This document shows positions 53,155 through 61,700 of a stretch of DNA of 64,000 nucleotides, one piece after another. This DNA is from DASUBV01 sp963822485 (GTDB lineage: Bacteria; Actinomycetota; Actinomycetes; Streptosporangiales; Streptosporangiaceae): positions 1-64,000 of the forward strand of contig CAWGHW010000012.1 of assembly GCA_963822485.1 (NCBI GenBank), read 5' to 3'. Under the pieces are notes generated by a model. It was given only the letters and a program-made list of their open reading frames with translations. It did not search any database and had not been told where the DNA came from. The translations under genes and the position numbers were made by a program. Within the stretch, counting starts at the first letter, position 1; every line of letters begins with the position of its first letter.

Positions 53155-54297
53155 ACTGGCGCGAGACCTGGCGCGTGAGCTGGGACTGGCTGCGATCGTC
53201 GCTGCGGCGCCGGCTGGCCGTGGCGCTGGTGGTGGGGCTGCCGGCTGGCTGGCTGGCGGTCATGGCCGTGGCGGACACCATCTCGAACCTGGTTCACTCC
53301 ACGAGCTACTCCTTCGACCCCTGCTATGGCTTCCACGTGCCGGTGTGGCCGCCGCCGCAAGGTAGCTGTGCCCCCTACAGCACATCCAGCCTGTGGGGCG
53401 TTCTGGTGTTCCTGCTCATCCTCCTGGCCGCGATCGTGGCGGGCTGCTGGGCGGCCGCCGGGCGGCTGCTCGCGCCGCTGTCGGAGACCGCGGAGACGGT
53501 GCGCCAGCTCGGGCCGCAGAACCTGGGCCAGCGCATCCGGCTGGGCGGCTCGCCGGACGCGCTCCGCGAGCTGGCCGACGCCATCGACGACGCGCTGGAC
53601 CGGCTCGCGTCCGGCTACGACAGCCAGCGCCGGTTCGCCGCCAACGCCTCGCACGAGCTGCGCACCCCGCTGGCCGCCAGCGGCTGCTGACCGAGGTGGC
53701 GATGGACCATCCCGGAGGCCAGCGCCGACCTGCACCGGCTGGGCCAGCAGCTGCTGCGCGACCAGCGAGCGCAGCGAGAAGCTCATCGAGGGGCTGCTGG
53801 TGCTGGCCGAGAGCGACCGCGGCCTGCCGGGCAAGGTGCCGGTGGCGCTGGACGAGCTGGCCGGGTCGGTGCTGAAGGCACATGAGGAGCTGGCCGGCAA
53901 GCACGGCGTGAGCCTGCGCAAGACCCTGGCCCGGCGAGTCGTCCCCGGCGATCCGGTGCTGCTGGAGCAGCTCCTCGGCAACCTGCTGCGCAACGCCATC
54001 GCCTACAACCAGCCCGGCGGCTGGGTCGAGGTCATCGTGGCCACCGAGCCCGCGCTGCTGGTCAGCAACACCGGCCCGGAGATCCCGGCCGAGGCCGTGC
54101 CCGTGCTGTTCGAGCCGTTCCGGCGGCTGGGCGCCGACCGCACCGTCAACCGCGGCGGCGCCGGCCTGGGCCTGTCCATCGTCCGCTCGGTGACGACCGC
54201 GCACGGCGGCACGACCCGGGCCCGGCCGCGGGCCGGCGGCGGGCTGGTGGTGGAGGTCGAGCTGCCGCGCGACACCCGGCCCGCCCGGCTGGGCTAG
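53151..54297 (+). pseudogene. Sensor histidine kinase, frameshifted in the dimerisation domain
   Basis: Starts at GTG 53151, overlapping the regulator's TGA. First helix LAVALVVGLPAGWLAVMAVA, a short exterior loop with two Cys, second helix LWGVLVFLLILLAAIVAGCW, a HAMP domain, then the phosphorylation box RRFAANASHELRTPLAA with the catalytic His. The frame breaks near 53685, and two more shifts follow by 53775. The ATP domain is intact afterwards: LLEQLLGNLLRNAIAYNQPGG (N box), GAGLGLSIVRSVTTAHGG (G boxes). Total about 380 residues. Partner of the adjacent OmpR regulator. Function depends on whether the shifts are real. Confidence 0.88.
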
Positions 54298-54322
54298 CGG
54301 CCGGGCGTCCGCCTGGCGCTGG

Positions 54323-54562
54323 TCATCGCGGTATCTCCAGCCTTCGGCTATCCCAGAGGTAGGCGGCCGCGTCGGCTATCGAGTTCCTGAGCGCGGCGCG
54401 CAGCCTGTCGGCTATCTGGGCCTCCATGCCGGCATGATCGGAACTGAGTATCTCCTGCACGGTCTGCCGCGCGAGCATGTGCAGCGTGCTATTCACGATG
54501 CCGGCCGCGTCAGCGGTGACCGCGCGATTGTAGATTTCCTCTGCCCGCTCGTCCGGCGTCAT
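54323..54562 (-). CDS. Small hypothetical helical protein
   Basis: 79 residues from ATG 54562: MTPDERAEEIYNRAVTADAAGIV, NSTLHMLARQTVQEILSSDH, AQIADRLRAALRNSIADAAAYLWD. Helical, no named family. Codon use is less GC-biased than upstream genes. Supported by a GGGGGG ribosome site and by coherent amphipathic helices only. Confidence 0.6.
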   Translation of the reverse strand: MTPDERAEEIYNRAVTADAAGIVNSTLHMLARQTVQEILSSDHAGMEAQIADRLRAALRNSIADAAAYLWDSRRLEIPR

Positions 54563-54769
54563 GGCGCACCCCCCCGCTCGTGACCGGTCATCGCTCCCCA
54601 TCCTGGCCGGCTTCGCCGGCGATTACCAGGTACCAGAAAACAGCGCCTGCGGACCCGTGATTTTCTACCCCACGATGCGGAATAGCGCTACGACAGATGG
54701 GGGATGCGGCCGGATCAGAGCCGTGGCTAAGGTTGGTCGGCATAGGACCATGATTCTGAATGACGGCTT

Positions 54770-54907
54770 CTATGCAACGGGCCGCCAGCTCTGGCGTGAC
54801 CAGCGCGGACAGTCGCACAATGCGCAGTCGGTGCCAGGCCGATAGTGGCGGTGTGCATCGCGAATGTGCCCGCACTTACACAGACGGTAACCGAAGCCCC
54901 ACTTCAT
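54770..54907 (-). CDS. Tiny zinc-knuckle-type protein
   Basis: 45 residues from ATG 54907: MKWGFGYRLCKCGHIRDAHRHYRPGTDCALCDCPRW. The pattern C-x-CGH-x4-H-x2-YR-x-GTDCALC-x-C is that of short Cys/His proteins common in streptomycetes (family knowledge), and should form a zinc site. No function is known. No convincing neighbour in an operon. Confidence 0.6.
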   Translation of the reverse strand: MKWGFGYRLCKCGHIRDAHRHYRPGTDCALCDCPRWSRQSWRPVA

Positions 54908-55537
54908 GACATAAATCCCACTCTCCGCGGCAGCATCGTTAGTTCGTCTAATGCAGGTCGGCATTTACTCATCGTGAGCCTGGTGGAGTCTAGCATTAGA
55001 ACAGTCGCCTATGGTCCCGGAAGCTGCCGGGATCACGGGCGTAACGATTGTTTGCAATTCTTTGCATTGATAATTTCAGGCAGCCCCAATGGCGGAATGG
55101 GGGAAGCCCACCCTATCCGCGACGACGTGATCGGCAGCGCACCTCTCACCCGCCGAAACCTGGGCCGAGATCCAGGAAGCCCTGCCCGGCGGCCTTGACA
55201 AGGATATCTATTTAAGGAAATGCGGTCTCTTGCTAGCATGTGACCAGTTCACGCATATGCGCGCTCGGCCGCCATGCGGGAGGGCGGGTGGTCAGTTCGA
55301 TGCGTGCTGTCAGCAGCGGAGAGCACGGCATCTGCCGCGTAGCCACAACAAAGTGATTACTTCCGGTACCCCATTTGCGGATGGCTCACTGGGGCCCCGG
55401 ATACGTACTCTTGCCTTGAATCTGGGTGGCTACCTTCTGTTGCCGAGGTCGGGTTTTCGAAACCTAGGTTATGGAATACTTGCCATTGAAAGAAAGGACA
55501 TCTACAAGTTTGACGCCTGAAATAGTGGGGGGCTCAA
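54908..55537. other. Gene-poor, lower-GC boundary region
   Basis: Some 630 bases with clearly lower GC than the rest of the window. Several short frames are open (for example 54845-55198 and 55230-55520 on the + strand), but none has coding bias or a domain. It marks the left edge of the biosynthetic locus and probably contains its promoter. AT-rich stretches near 55055-55080 and 55195-55240 are candidate promoter segments. No tRNA, integrase or clear attachment repeat is visible. Confidence 0.5.
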
Positions 55538-56347
55538 ATGGTATTTCAGGCAGGCGCGCGGGAGGGCGCGCCTCGTATTTCGGCCGTCATCCCGGTGCTG
55601 AATGAGGCCCGCAATCTCCCGCATGTGTTGTCGCTGGTGCCCGAGAATGTTCACGAACTCATACTGGTTGATGGGCATTCCGTCGACGACAGCATACGGG
55701 TCGCCCGTGCACTCCGCCCGGACGTGCGCGTGGTGATGCAAACACGCACGGGCAAAGGCAACGCCCTTGCCTGTGGCTTCACAGCGGCGACGGGCGACAT
55801 CATCGTGACAATCGACGCCGATGGCTCGGCAGACCCTGGCGAGATACCGCTATTCGTCAAGGCTCTTAGGGAGGGTGCTGATTTCGCTAAGGGCACACGG
55901 TTCGCAGCGGGTGGGGGAAGTTACGACATCACGGGGCTCCGGCGCTTCGGCAACCGCATGCTCAGCGCCTTGGTCAACCTGCTTTATGGCACACGATATA
56001 CCGACCTCTGCTATGGGCTGAACGCCTTCTGGGAGCGAGTCGTTCCCGTTCTCGGCCTCGACGCCGCAGCTGCGGCCGCCAGCGGCAGCGGCTGCCTGTG
56101 GGGTGACGGTTTCGAGATAGAAACCCTGGTCAACATCCGCGCCGCCCGGGCTGGACTAGCCATCATCGAGGTGCCCAGCATCGAGCACGCCAGGATCCAC
56201 GGAGCGAGCAACCTGAACGCGCTGACCGACGGCATTCGCGTGCTCCGCACCATCATGCATGAGCGCTTTTACTCCCGCCGCCCCCCGAGGTATACGAGTG
56301 TCGCCTCCCCGCCCGCCCGCGCGGCGCACAACGCACTCAAAAGATGA
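55538..56347 (+). CDS. GT2 family glycosyltransferase (dolichol-phosphate-mannose-synthase-like)
   Basis: 269 residues. ISAVIPVLNEARNLPHVLSLVPENVHELILVDGHSVDDSIRVA is the GT2 nucleotide-sugar start. GKGNALACGFTAATGDIIVTIDADGSADPGEIPLFVKAL contains the DAD metal-binding motif, and AKGTRF, RRFGNRMLSALVNLLYGTRYTDLCYGLNAFW are the DPM1-like acceptor-side blocks. No C-terminal membrane helices, so it probably uses a lipid-linked acceptor at the membrane surface. First gene of a plus-strand run with the adenylation enzyme (76 bases apart). Confidence 0.93.
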   Translation: MVFQAGAREGAPRISAVIPVLNEARNLPHVLSLVPENVHELILVDGHSVDDSIRVARALRPDVRVVMQTRTGKGNALACGFTAATGDIIVTIDADGSADPGEIPLFVKALREGADFAKGTRFAAGGGSYDITGLRRFGNRMLSALVNLLYGTRYTDLCYGLNAFWERVVPVLGLDAAAAAASGSGCLWGDGFEIETLVNIRAARAGLAIIEVPSIEHARIHGASNLNALTDGIRVLRTIMHERFYSRRPPRYTSVASPPARAAHNALKR

Positions 56348-56423
56348 CTGCGGCCGGGCTCGTTACCGGCTCGCCACTGCCGAAGGCGGGGCATCACAGG
56401 CGGGAGCTAGGAAAGGAAGCGTG

Positions 56424-58067
56424 ATGGCGTATCTGCTGCAGCGGCTGCTGGCCGAGGCTGCGGCGCGGCAGCCGCAGCGGCCCGCGGTAGCGTCCGACGG
56501 CTGCCTGCTCACCTACCAGGAGCTGGACCGACTGAGCAACAAGGTGGCCCGGGCGCTGCTGCGCCTCGGCGTGGCGCCCGGCGACCGAGTGGGGATCCTC
56601 GCCCCCAAGTCGGCCGCTGCGGTCGTCGGGCTATACGGGGCGTTGAAGGCCGGGGCCTGCTATGTGCCGCTCGACCCGAAGGCACCCGCTGGGCGGCTCA
56701 GTCATATCGTGCGGGACAGCGGCGCCGCCGTGATCGTGGCGGACGAGGCAACGACGTCCCAGGCAGCCACCCTGGCCAGCGCCGTACCACAGCCAACGCG
56801 TGTGGTAGTGGTGGGCGTTCCCGGCCGGCCGGAGCGTGAGGAGACGGCCAGTCTCCCGGACCAGGGCGCAGCCACTGTGCCGTGGACCGCGGTGGCCGGG
56901 GAATCAGGAGAGCCATTGGCGGAGGAAGGGGCGATCGAGACCGACCTCGCATACATCCTGTACACGTCGGGATCGACGGGCACCCCTAAGGGAGTGATGA
57001 TCTCCCATCGCAACTCACTCACGTTTGTCGACTGGGCGGCAGCCGCTGCCGGGCTCAGCGAGCAGGACCGCGTCTGCAGCCCCGCGCCGCTGCACTTCGA
57101 CCTGTCGGTCTTCGACATCTTCGCCACCTGCCGGGCTGCCGCGTGCCTGACGGTGCTTCCGGAAGGAGCAGCCACCTTTCCGGTATCGATCGCGAGGTGG
57201 CTGCAAGCCGAACGGATCTCGGTCTGGTACTCCGTGCCCTCGGTCCTCACCCTGCTGGCCTGCTACGGCGGCCTGCAGCAGTTCGACCTGTCGGACTTGC
57301 GGATGGTGATCTTCGCTGGGGAGGTATTCCCTCCCAAGCACCTCGCCCGGCTGATAGCCGAGCTGGCGCACCCCCGCTACCTCAACTGGTACGGGCCGAC
57401 CGAGACCAACGTATGCACGGCCTTCGAGGTACCCGCGGGCTGGGCTGAGGCCCAGCCGACCCCCATCGGGAAGGCCTGCGCCAACACCGAGGTGTTCGCG
57501 GTCACAAGCGAAGGTCGGCGGGTGTCCCAGCCGGGCGAGGAGGGCGAGCTGTACGTGCGCGGTCCCTCGCTGATGTGCGGGTACTGGGGACAGCCGGCCA
57601 AGACCAGCGAGGTGCTGGTCCGGAACCCGTTCCGGGCAGAGTACGACGAGTTCGTGTACCGGACCGGCGACCTGGTGACCCTGGAACCGGATGGGAACTA
57701 TGCGTACCTGGGCCGCCGGGACAGCATGGTGAAGATCCGCGGTTACCGGGTGGAGCTGGGCGAGGTGGAAGCCACGCTGTACCGGCACCCGGCCATCCGC
57801 GAGGCGGCGGTGCTGCCGGCGCCGGATGAGCTGCTCGGCAGCCGCCTCCGCGCGGTCATCACCACGGACGGCGGCGGCGACAACCTCACCCGCGAGGAAG
57901 TACTGGACCACTGCCGACGGTGGCTGCCGAGCTACATGGTGCCGGACATCGTCGAGTTCCGGGAGGAGATGCCGAGAACCTCGACCGGCAAGGTCGACCG
58001 GGCCGGCCTCGCCCAGGGGCGAAACGAGCTGGAGCTGGCCGGAGACGGCCGACGGAACAAGCGCTAG
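56424..58067 (+). CDS. Free-standing amino-acid adenylation enzyme (NRPS A domain)
   Basis: 547 residues from ATG 56424 (GAAAGGAAGC upstream). Core motifs in order: LTYQEL, LKAGACYVPLD, YTSGSTGTPKG (A3), FDLSVFDIF (A4), WYGPTETNVCT (A5), GELYVRG, YRTGD (A7), GRRDSMVKIRGYRVELGEVE (A8) and TSTGKVDR (A10, catalytic Lys). Hand alignment to PheA suggests a pocket code near D-L-F-Y-I-A-W-V-C-K, closest in my memory to prolyl-carrier-protein ligases of pyrrole pathways, but this is only a reading by eye. No condensation or carrier domain is fused; the carrier protein is the next gene. It should load one amino acid onto that carrier. Confidence 0.93.
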   Translation: MAYLLQRLLAEAAARQPQRPAVASDGCLLTYQELDRLSNKVARALLRLGVAPGDRVGILAPKSAAAVVGLYGALKAGACYVPLDPKAPAGRLSHIVRDSGAAVIVADEATTSQAATLASAVPQPTRVVVVGVPGRPEREETASLPDQGAATVPWTAVAGESGEPLAEEGAIETDLAYILYTSGSTGTPKGVMISHRNSLTFVDWAAAAAGLSEQDRVCSPAPLHFDLSVFDIFATCRAAACLTVLPEGAATFPVSIARWLQAERISVWYSVPSVLTLLACYGGLQQFDLSDLRMVIFAGEVFPPKHLARLIAELAHPRYLNWYGPTETNVCTAFEVPAGWAEAQPTPIGKACANTEVFAVTSEGRRVSQPGEEGELYVRGPSLMCGYWGQPAKTSEVLVRNPFRAEYDEFVYRTGDLVTLEPDGNYAYLGRRDSMVKIRGYRVELGEVEATLYRHPAIREAAVLPAPDELLGSRLRAVITTDGGGDNLTREEVLDHCRRWLPSYMVPDIVEFREEMPRTSTGKVDRAGLAQGRNELELAGDGRRNKR

Positions 58068-58097
58068 CAGGCACAAACACAGAAGGAGCGTGCTCGA

Positions 58098-58358
58098 GTG
58101 GAGACGGTCATCAACGACTACATCAGCCAGGAACTCGTCCCGGACGCAGCGCTGCTGCCGCTGGCGAACGACACATCGCTACTGGACAGCGGCATCCTCG
58201 ATTCGCTGAGCCTGCTCAGGCTGGTGGTCTTCCTGGAGGAGCGGTTCGGGATCACGATGGGCGACGCGGATCTGCTCCCGGAGAATTTCGCCAGCCTGAA
58301 CGCCATCTGCGCCTACCTCCGCAGCCGTGAATCAGGAACGGAGGCCGCGCATGGGTGA
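58098..58358 (+). CDS. Free-standing acyl/peptidyl carrier protein
   Basis: 86 residues from GTG 58098 after AGAAGGAG. LLDSGILDSLSLLRLVVFLEERFGI has the phosphopantetheine attachment Ser at residue 36 (in LDSLS), followed by helix 2 and ADLLPENFASLNAICAYLRS, the normal carrier end. It sits between the adenylation enzyme and the PLP enzyme, and its stop overlaps the latter's start by eight bases. It is expected to carry the activated amino acid for the PLP enzyme or another tailoring step. Confidence 0.93.
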   Translation: METVINDYISQELVPDAALLPLANDTSLLDSGILDSLSLLRLVVFLEERFGITMGDADLLPENFASLNAICAYLRSRESGTEAAHG

Positions 58359-59763
58359 CACTCGCGTGCCACGAGACCCGCAGCTCCCCACTGAGTGGTT
58401 CAACATCCTGCATGACCGGCCGCAGTACGTGACGTCGGCGGTGTCGAGATCACGGCTGGCGGGACAGGCGAAAGCGGCGGGACACATGAAAGCGGGACAT
58501 GGCGCACTGCTCCAGCAGCCGTTGTCACTCGCACGGCAGTCCATTAACACGGCCGATCGGTTCATACCGATACCGGACGAGGTCCTGGATCTGTATGCGC
58601 AGTACCGTCCGACGCCATTGCGCAGGGCAGTGCGCCTGGAGGAGCGCCTCGGAGCCAACGCTCATATCTACTACAAGTACGAGGGTGCCAACCTCACCGG
58701 GAGCCACAAACTCAACACCGCCCTGGCGCAGGCCTACTACTACTCCCGCGCCGGCGTGAACCACCTGGTCACGGGCACGGGCGCGGGTCAGTGGGGGACC
58801 GCCCTCGCCTACGCGTGTCAGCTCATGAACCTCCGCTGCACGATCTTCTGGGTCAGATCCACCCTGCGCCAGAAGCCCATCCGCGGCGAGATGATGCGGC
58901 TGTTCGGTGCGGTCGTCCAGGAGAGCCCTAGCAACCTGACCGAAGTCGGGCGGAGGGCACTCAAGGAGGACCCGGAGGGGATCGGCACCCTCGCGGGGGC
59001 CACCGGGGAAGCCCTTGCGCTCGCAGGCGAGGACAGCGAATCACGCTTTGCCGTCGGGAGCGGCGAGAACTCGGTGTTGCTCCACCAGACCGTCATCGGC
59101 CGGGAGGCCGTCTCGCAGATGGCTGCACTGGGCGAGTTCCCCGATTGCGTCATTGCCTGCATGGGCGCCGGATCGAACTTCGGCGGGATCACGCTGCCCT
59201 TCCTCGGTGCGGCGAAGGACTCCGGGAGGTCGGTCAGGCTCGTCGCGGTCGAGTCGGCTGCGTGCCCGAAGCTGACACGAGGTCGCTACCGCTACGACCT
59301 GAGCGACGCTCTGGGCACAACCCCGATCACCAAGATCTACTCGCTCGGCAGCACCTACGTGCCGCCGCCGGTGTACGCAGGCGGCCTGCGGCACCACAGC
59401 GCCGGGCCGCTGGCGAGCGCCATGTATGCGGACGGCTCCGTGGAGGCGATGGCCGTCGACCAGCTCACTTCGTTCCGGGCCGGCCTGCTCTTCTGCGAGA
59501 CCGAGGGCATTCTGCCCGCTCCTGAAGCCGCCCACGCGGTGGCCGGGATGATGGATGTCGCGTCGAGGCACCCGCGCCAGGGGCCCCCGCTGGTTGTCCT
59601 CGTGAACATCAGCGGGCACGGCCTGCTGGACCTGGATGCCTACCGTCGTTTCGCCGACGGCGAGATCGAGCCGGTGACAGCGGACGAGGCCAGCCTGTCG
59701 CAGAGCCTGAGCGCCCTCGAAGAGTTCAACCGAGGCATCGCTGAACCTGCGGAAGCAATGTGA
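58351..59763 (+). CDS. TrpB2-like PLP enzyme lacking the catalytic Glu
   Basis: 470 residues from ATG 58351 (GGAACGGAGG upstream). RPTPLRRAVRLEERLGANAHIYYKYEGANLTGSHKLNTALAQAYYY is the TrpB2 type, with PLP Lys 120 in GSHKLN. CMGAGSNFGG is the phosphate-binding loop, TKIYSLGSTYVPPPVYAGGLRHH and TEGILPAPE are TrpB2-specific blocks, and NISGHGLLDL is the C-terminal Ser loop. The usual TETGAGQWG reads TGTGAGQWG here: the catalytic Glu is Gly 142. It is translationally coupled to a carrier protein, with no trpA nearby. It therefore probably does a beta-replacement or elimination on an unusual, perhaps carrier-bound, amino acid rather than making tryptophan. Confidence 0.9.
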   Translation: MGDTRVPRDPQLPTEWFNILHDRPQYVTSAVSRSRLAGQAKAAGHMKAGHGALLQQPLSLARQSINTADRFIPIPDEVLDLYAQYRPTPLRRAVRLEERLGANAHIYYKYEGANLTGSHKLNTALAQAYYYSRAGVNHLVTGTGAGQWGTALAYACQLMNLRCTIFWVRSTLRQKPIRGEMMRLFGAVVQESPSNLTEVGRRALKEDPEGIGTLAGATGEALALAGEDSESRFAVGSGENSVLLHQTVIGREAVSQMAALGEFPDCVIACMGAGSNFGGITLPFLGAAKDSGRSVRLVAVESAACPKLTRGRYRYDLSDALGTTPITKIYSLGSTYVPPPVYAGGLRHHSAGPLASAMYADGSVEAMAVDQLTSFRAGLLFCETEGILPAPEAAHAVAGMMDVASRHPRQGPPLVVLVNISGHGLLDLDAYRRFADGEIEPVTADEASLSQSLSALEEFNRGIAEPAEAM

Positions 59764-59792
59764 CTGCTGAGGACGGGTGGCCCGCTGGTTGG

Positions 59793-60854
59793 TCAGTCCT
59801 GAGCTGGGACGCTACCTGTTGGTCCGTCGTAGGGCTCGATCAGCCCGAGGCGGGAAACATCGACTGTGTGCCAGAGGTTCCAGTGGGCCGGGCTTCGCCG
59901 GATGGCGGCGCTCACGTCAGCGACGCAGCGCCCGAATGCCGTCGCCGTTTCTCCCTCCAGCGGCACTGGCGCGGAGATCTCCCAGACCTGGTGGCGGTAA
60001 TCGGCCCCGCGGTACAGGAAACCCATGAGCACCGGCGCGCCGGTCAGCTGGGCCAGGGTCACGACCCCTGGCAGCAGCCGGGCCCGGCGGCCGAGGAAGG
60101 GAACATCGACGGCGCGGGCCCGCTCGTTGTCCAGCGGCGGCGCGTCGATCGAGATCGACACCACCTCATTGGCGCGAAGTGCGGCCGCTGCCAGCATCGC
60201 GACCTGGGGCCGGCCAGGCCATGGCTCGATGTTCGGCCGCTGCCGATAGCGGAGCACCGGCCTGGCGTAGACCCGTTCCCAGAACCACCGCTCGGCGGAT
60301 GAGACGCCGACCCTACGGTCATAGTTGACCCTGTAGTCATAGTTATAGTTGTGGTCCCAGCGCCCGATGTGAGTGACGGGGAAGCCGCTGGCGTGCAGCA
60401 CCGACAAGCCGCTGGCGTAGGAGCCGAAGTGGGCGGAGCACAGGATGGCTCCCTTGCCCGCCGCCAGCGCCGCCTCCAGGTGTTCCCGCCCACGGATCTC
60501 GACCAGACGCCGCAGGGGCCGTGCCCCGCGCCGCAGTCGCTTCACGTCGACCGTGCCGCAAGAGGTGAGCCGGAACCAGTCCCGGACTACTTGCTGCGCC
60601 GCCGCCGGGCTGAGGTCGTTCCCGAGCACCAGCCGCACGTTTCGTACCATCTCGGTGCGCTTCCCAGCCTGGCACCGGAAGAGCAAATCGCCGCGCCAGC
60701 ATGCGATGCGGTAGCCCAGGGCGGCCGGCAGGCGGGCCAGGGTCGGCGCGGCTGCCACCCAGTAAGCCATGCCTTCCGCGCTGAGCAGCAACTTCCCCGC
60801 GGGGTTGTCACCCATGCGCGGGCTCCTGCTTTCCGGGTGCCGAGGTAGTCGCAT
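59793..60854 (-). CDS. LpxL/HtrB-type lysophospholipid acyltransferase family protein
   Basis: 353 residues from ATG 60854. YRIACWRGDLLFRCQAGKRTEMVRNVRLVLG is the family's start and AAQQVVRDWFRLTSCGTVDVKRL follows. LEAALAAGKGAILCSAHFGSYASGLSVLHASGFPVTHIGR is the acyltransferase block, where the usual H-x4-D/E has Ala in the acidic position (HFGSYA). VVSISIDAPPLDNERARAVDVPFLGRRARLLPGVVTLAQLTGAPVLMGFLYRG is the second conserved half. It should move an acyl chain onto a glycolipid or similar acceptor at the membrane. Transcribed towards the TrpB-like gene and divergently from the FkbM gene (36 bases apart). Confidence 0.87.
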   Translation of the reverse strand: MRLPRHPESRSPRMGDNPAGKLLLSAEGMAYWVAAAPTLARLPAALGYRIACWRGDLLFRCQAGKRTEMVRNVRLVLGNDLSPAAAQQVVRDWFRLTSCGTVDVKRLRRGARPLRRLVEIRGREHLEAALAAGKGAILCSAHFGSYASGLSVLHASGFPVTHIGRWDHNYNYDYRVNYDRRVGVSSAERWFWERVYARPVLRYRQRPNIEPWPGRPQVAMLAAAALRANEVVSISIDAPPLDNERARAVDVPFLGRRARLLPGVVTLAQLTGAPVLMGFLYRGADYRHQVWEISAPVPLEGETATAFGRCVADVSAAIRRSPAHWNLWHTVDVSRLGLIEPYDGPTGSVPAQD

Positions 60855-60890
60855 ATTGATAAGTCTCCCCCCCTGGCGTATTCTGCGCGG

Positions 60891-61700
60891 GTGGCTTTTG
60901 AAGATTTTGCGAGACGTTTCGCAGCCATGATGGTACTTCGGCTTCCACATGGCTATGACCTAGTGAGTCCTCAGTGGCGTTATATCCTGATGTACTGGAT
61001 GCGTCGTCCTCATGAACGTGATTTCTGTGCTCTTCGGCTGCTGACGTTCAGTAATTGCCCCGTACTGGTCGATGTCGGTGGAAATACGGGACAGTCAGTA
61101 CTGTCGCTTTACACGGTGTTTCCGGCTGCGACAGTCGTGAGCTTCGAGCCGAATCCTGCCGTATTCCTCAAGCTTCAGCGACTGACCAGGAAGTTTCCCC
61201 GACTAACCGTCATTCCCAAAGGGCTTTCTGACCAAACTGGCGAGGCGGCATTGTTCGTACCCTCGTACAACGGTAACGTACTTACTGGACTGGCATCCTT
61301 TGACTACGAGAGCGCCGAGAGCTGGGTCAGCTCAGAGACTGTATTGCGGTTCGATCCGATGAAGCTCACAGTGTCGTCCAAGCGACTGCCTCTTGTTCGT
61401 CTCGATGACTGCGGATTGCAGCCGGATTTCATCAAGATCGACGTCCAAGGGCTGGAATATCGGGTTCTTGCGGGAGGGCTAGAGACGATCCGAACGTATC
61501 GGCCGGTCATCATGGCTGAGACGATCCGACGCGGGAGCGACGCCCATAAGATCGTAGAACCACTTGACTACCGTCTAATGGAATTCGTTGGCCGCAGTTT
61601 CGCAGAGGTACGTGAAGCTCCTCGGCGGTTGAACCAGTTTCTCATCCCTGCTGAGCGCTTGCCCGACAGGTCGGCAGTCAGTTACGCGAGTACTGCATAA
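60891..61700 (+). CDS. FkbM family methyltransferase
   Basis: 269 residues from GTG 60891. CPVLVDVGGNTGQSVLSLYTVFPAATVVSFEPNP is the SAM-binding start of the FkbM family, and PDFIKIDVQGLEYRVLAGG is its C-terminal signature. Usually an O-methyltransferase on sugars or polyketides. Codon use is distinctly less GC-rich than in the chromosome, a sign of transfer. Overlaps the convergent sulfotransferase gene by 23 bases. Confidence 0.92.
   Translation: MAFEDFARRFAAMMVLRLPHGYDLVSPQWRYILMYWMRRPHERDFCALRLLTFSNCPVLVDVGGNTGQSVLSLYTVFPAATVVSFEPNPAVFLKLQRLTRKFPRLTVIPKGLSDQTGEAALFVPSYNGNVLTGLASFDYESAESWVSSETVLRFDPMKLTVSSKRLPLVRLDDCGLQPDFIKIDVQGLEYRVLAGGLETIRTYRPVIMAETIRRGSDAHKIVEPLDYRLMEFVGRSFAEVREAPRRLNQFLIPAERLPDRSAVSYASTA

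Noticed and set aside
54845..55520. Two short + strand frames in the boundary region
   Set aside because: No codon bias, ribosome site or similarity; the region reads as intergenic.
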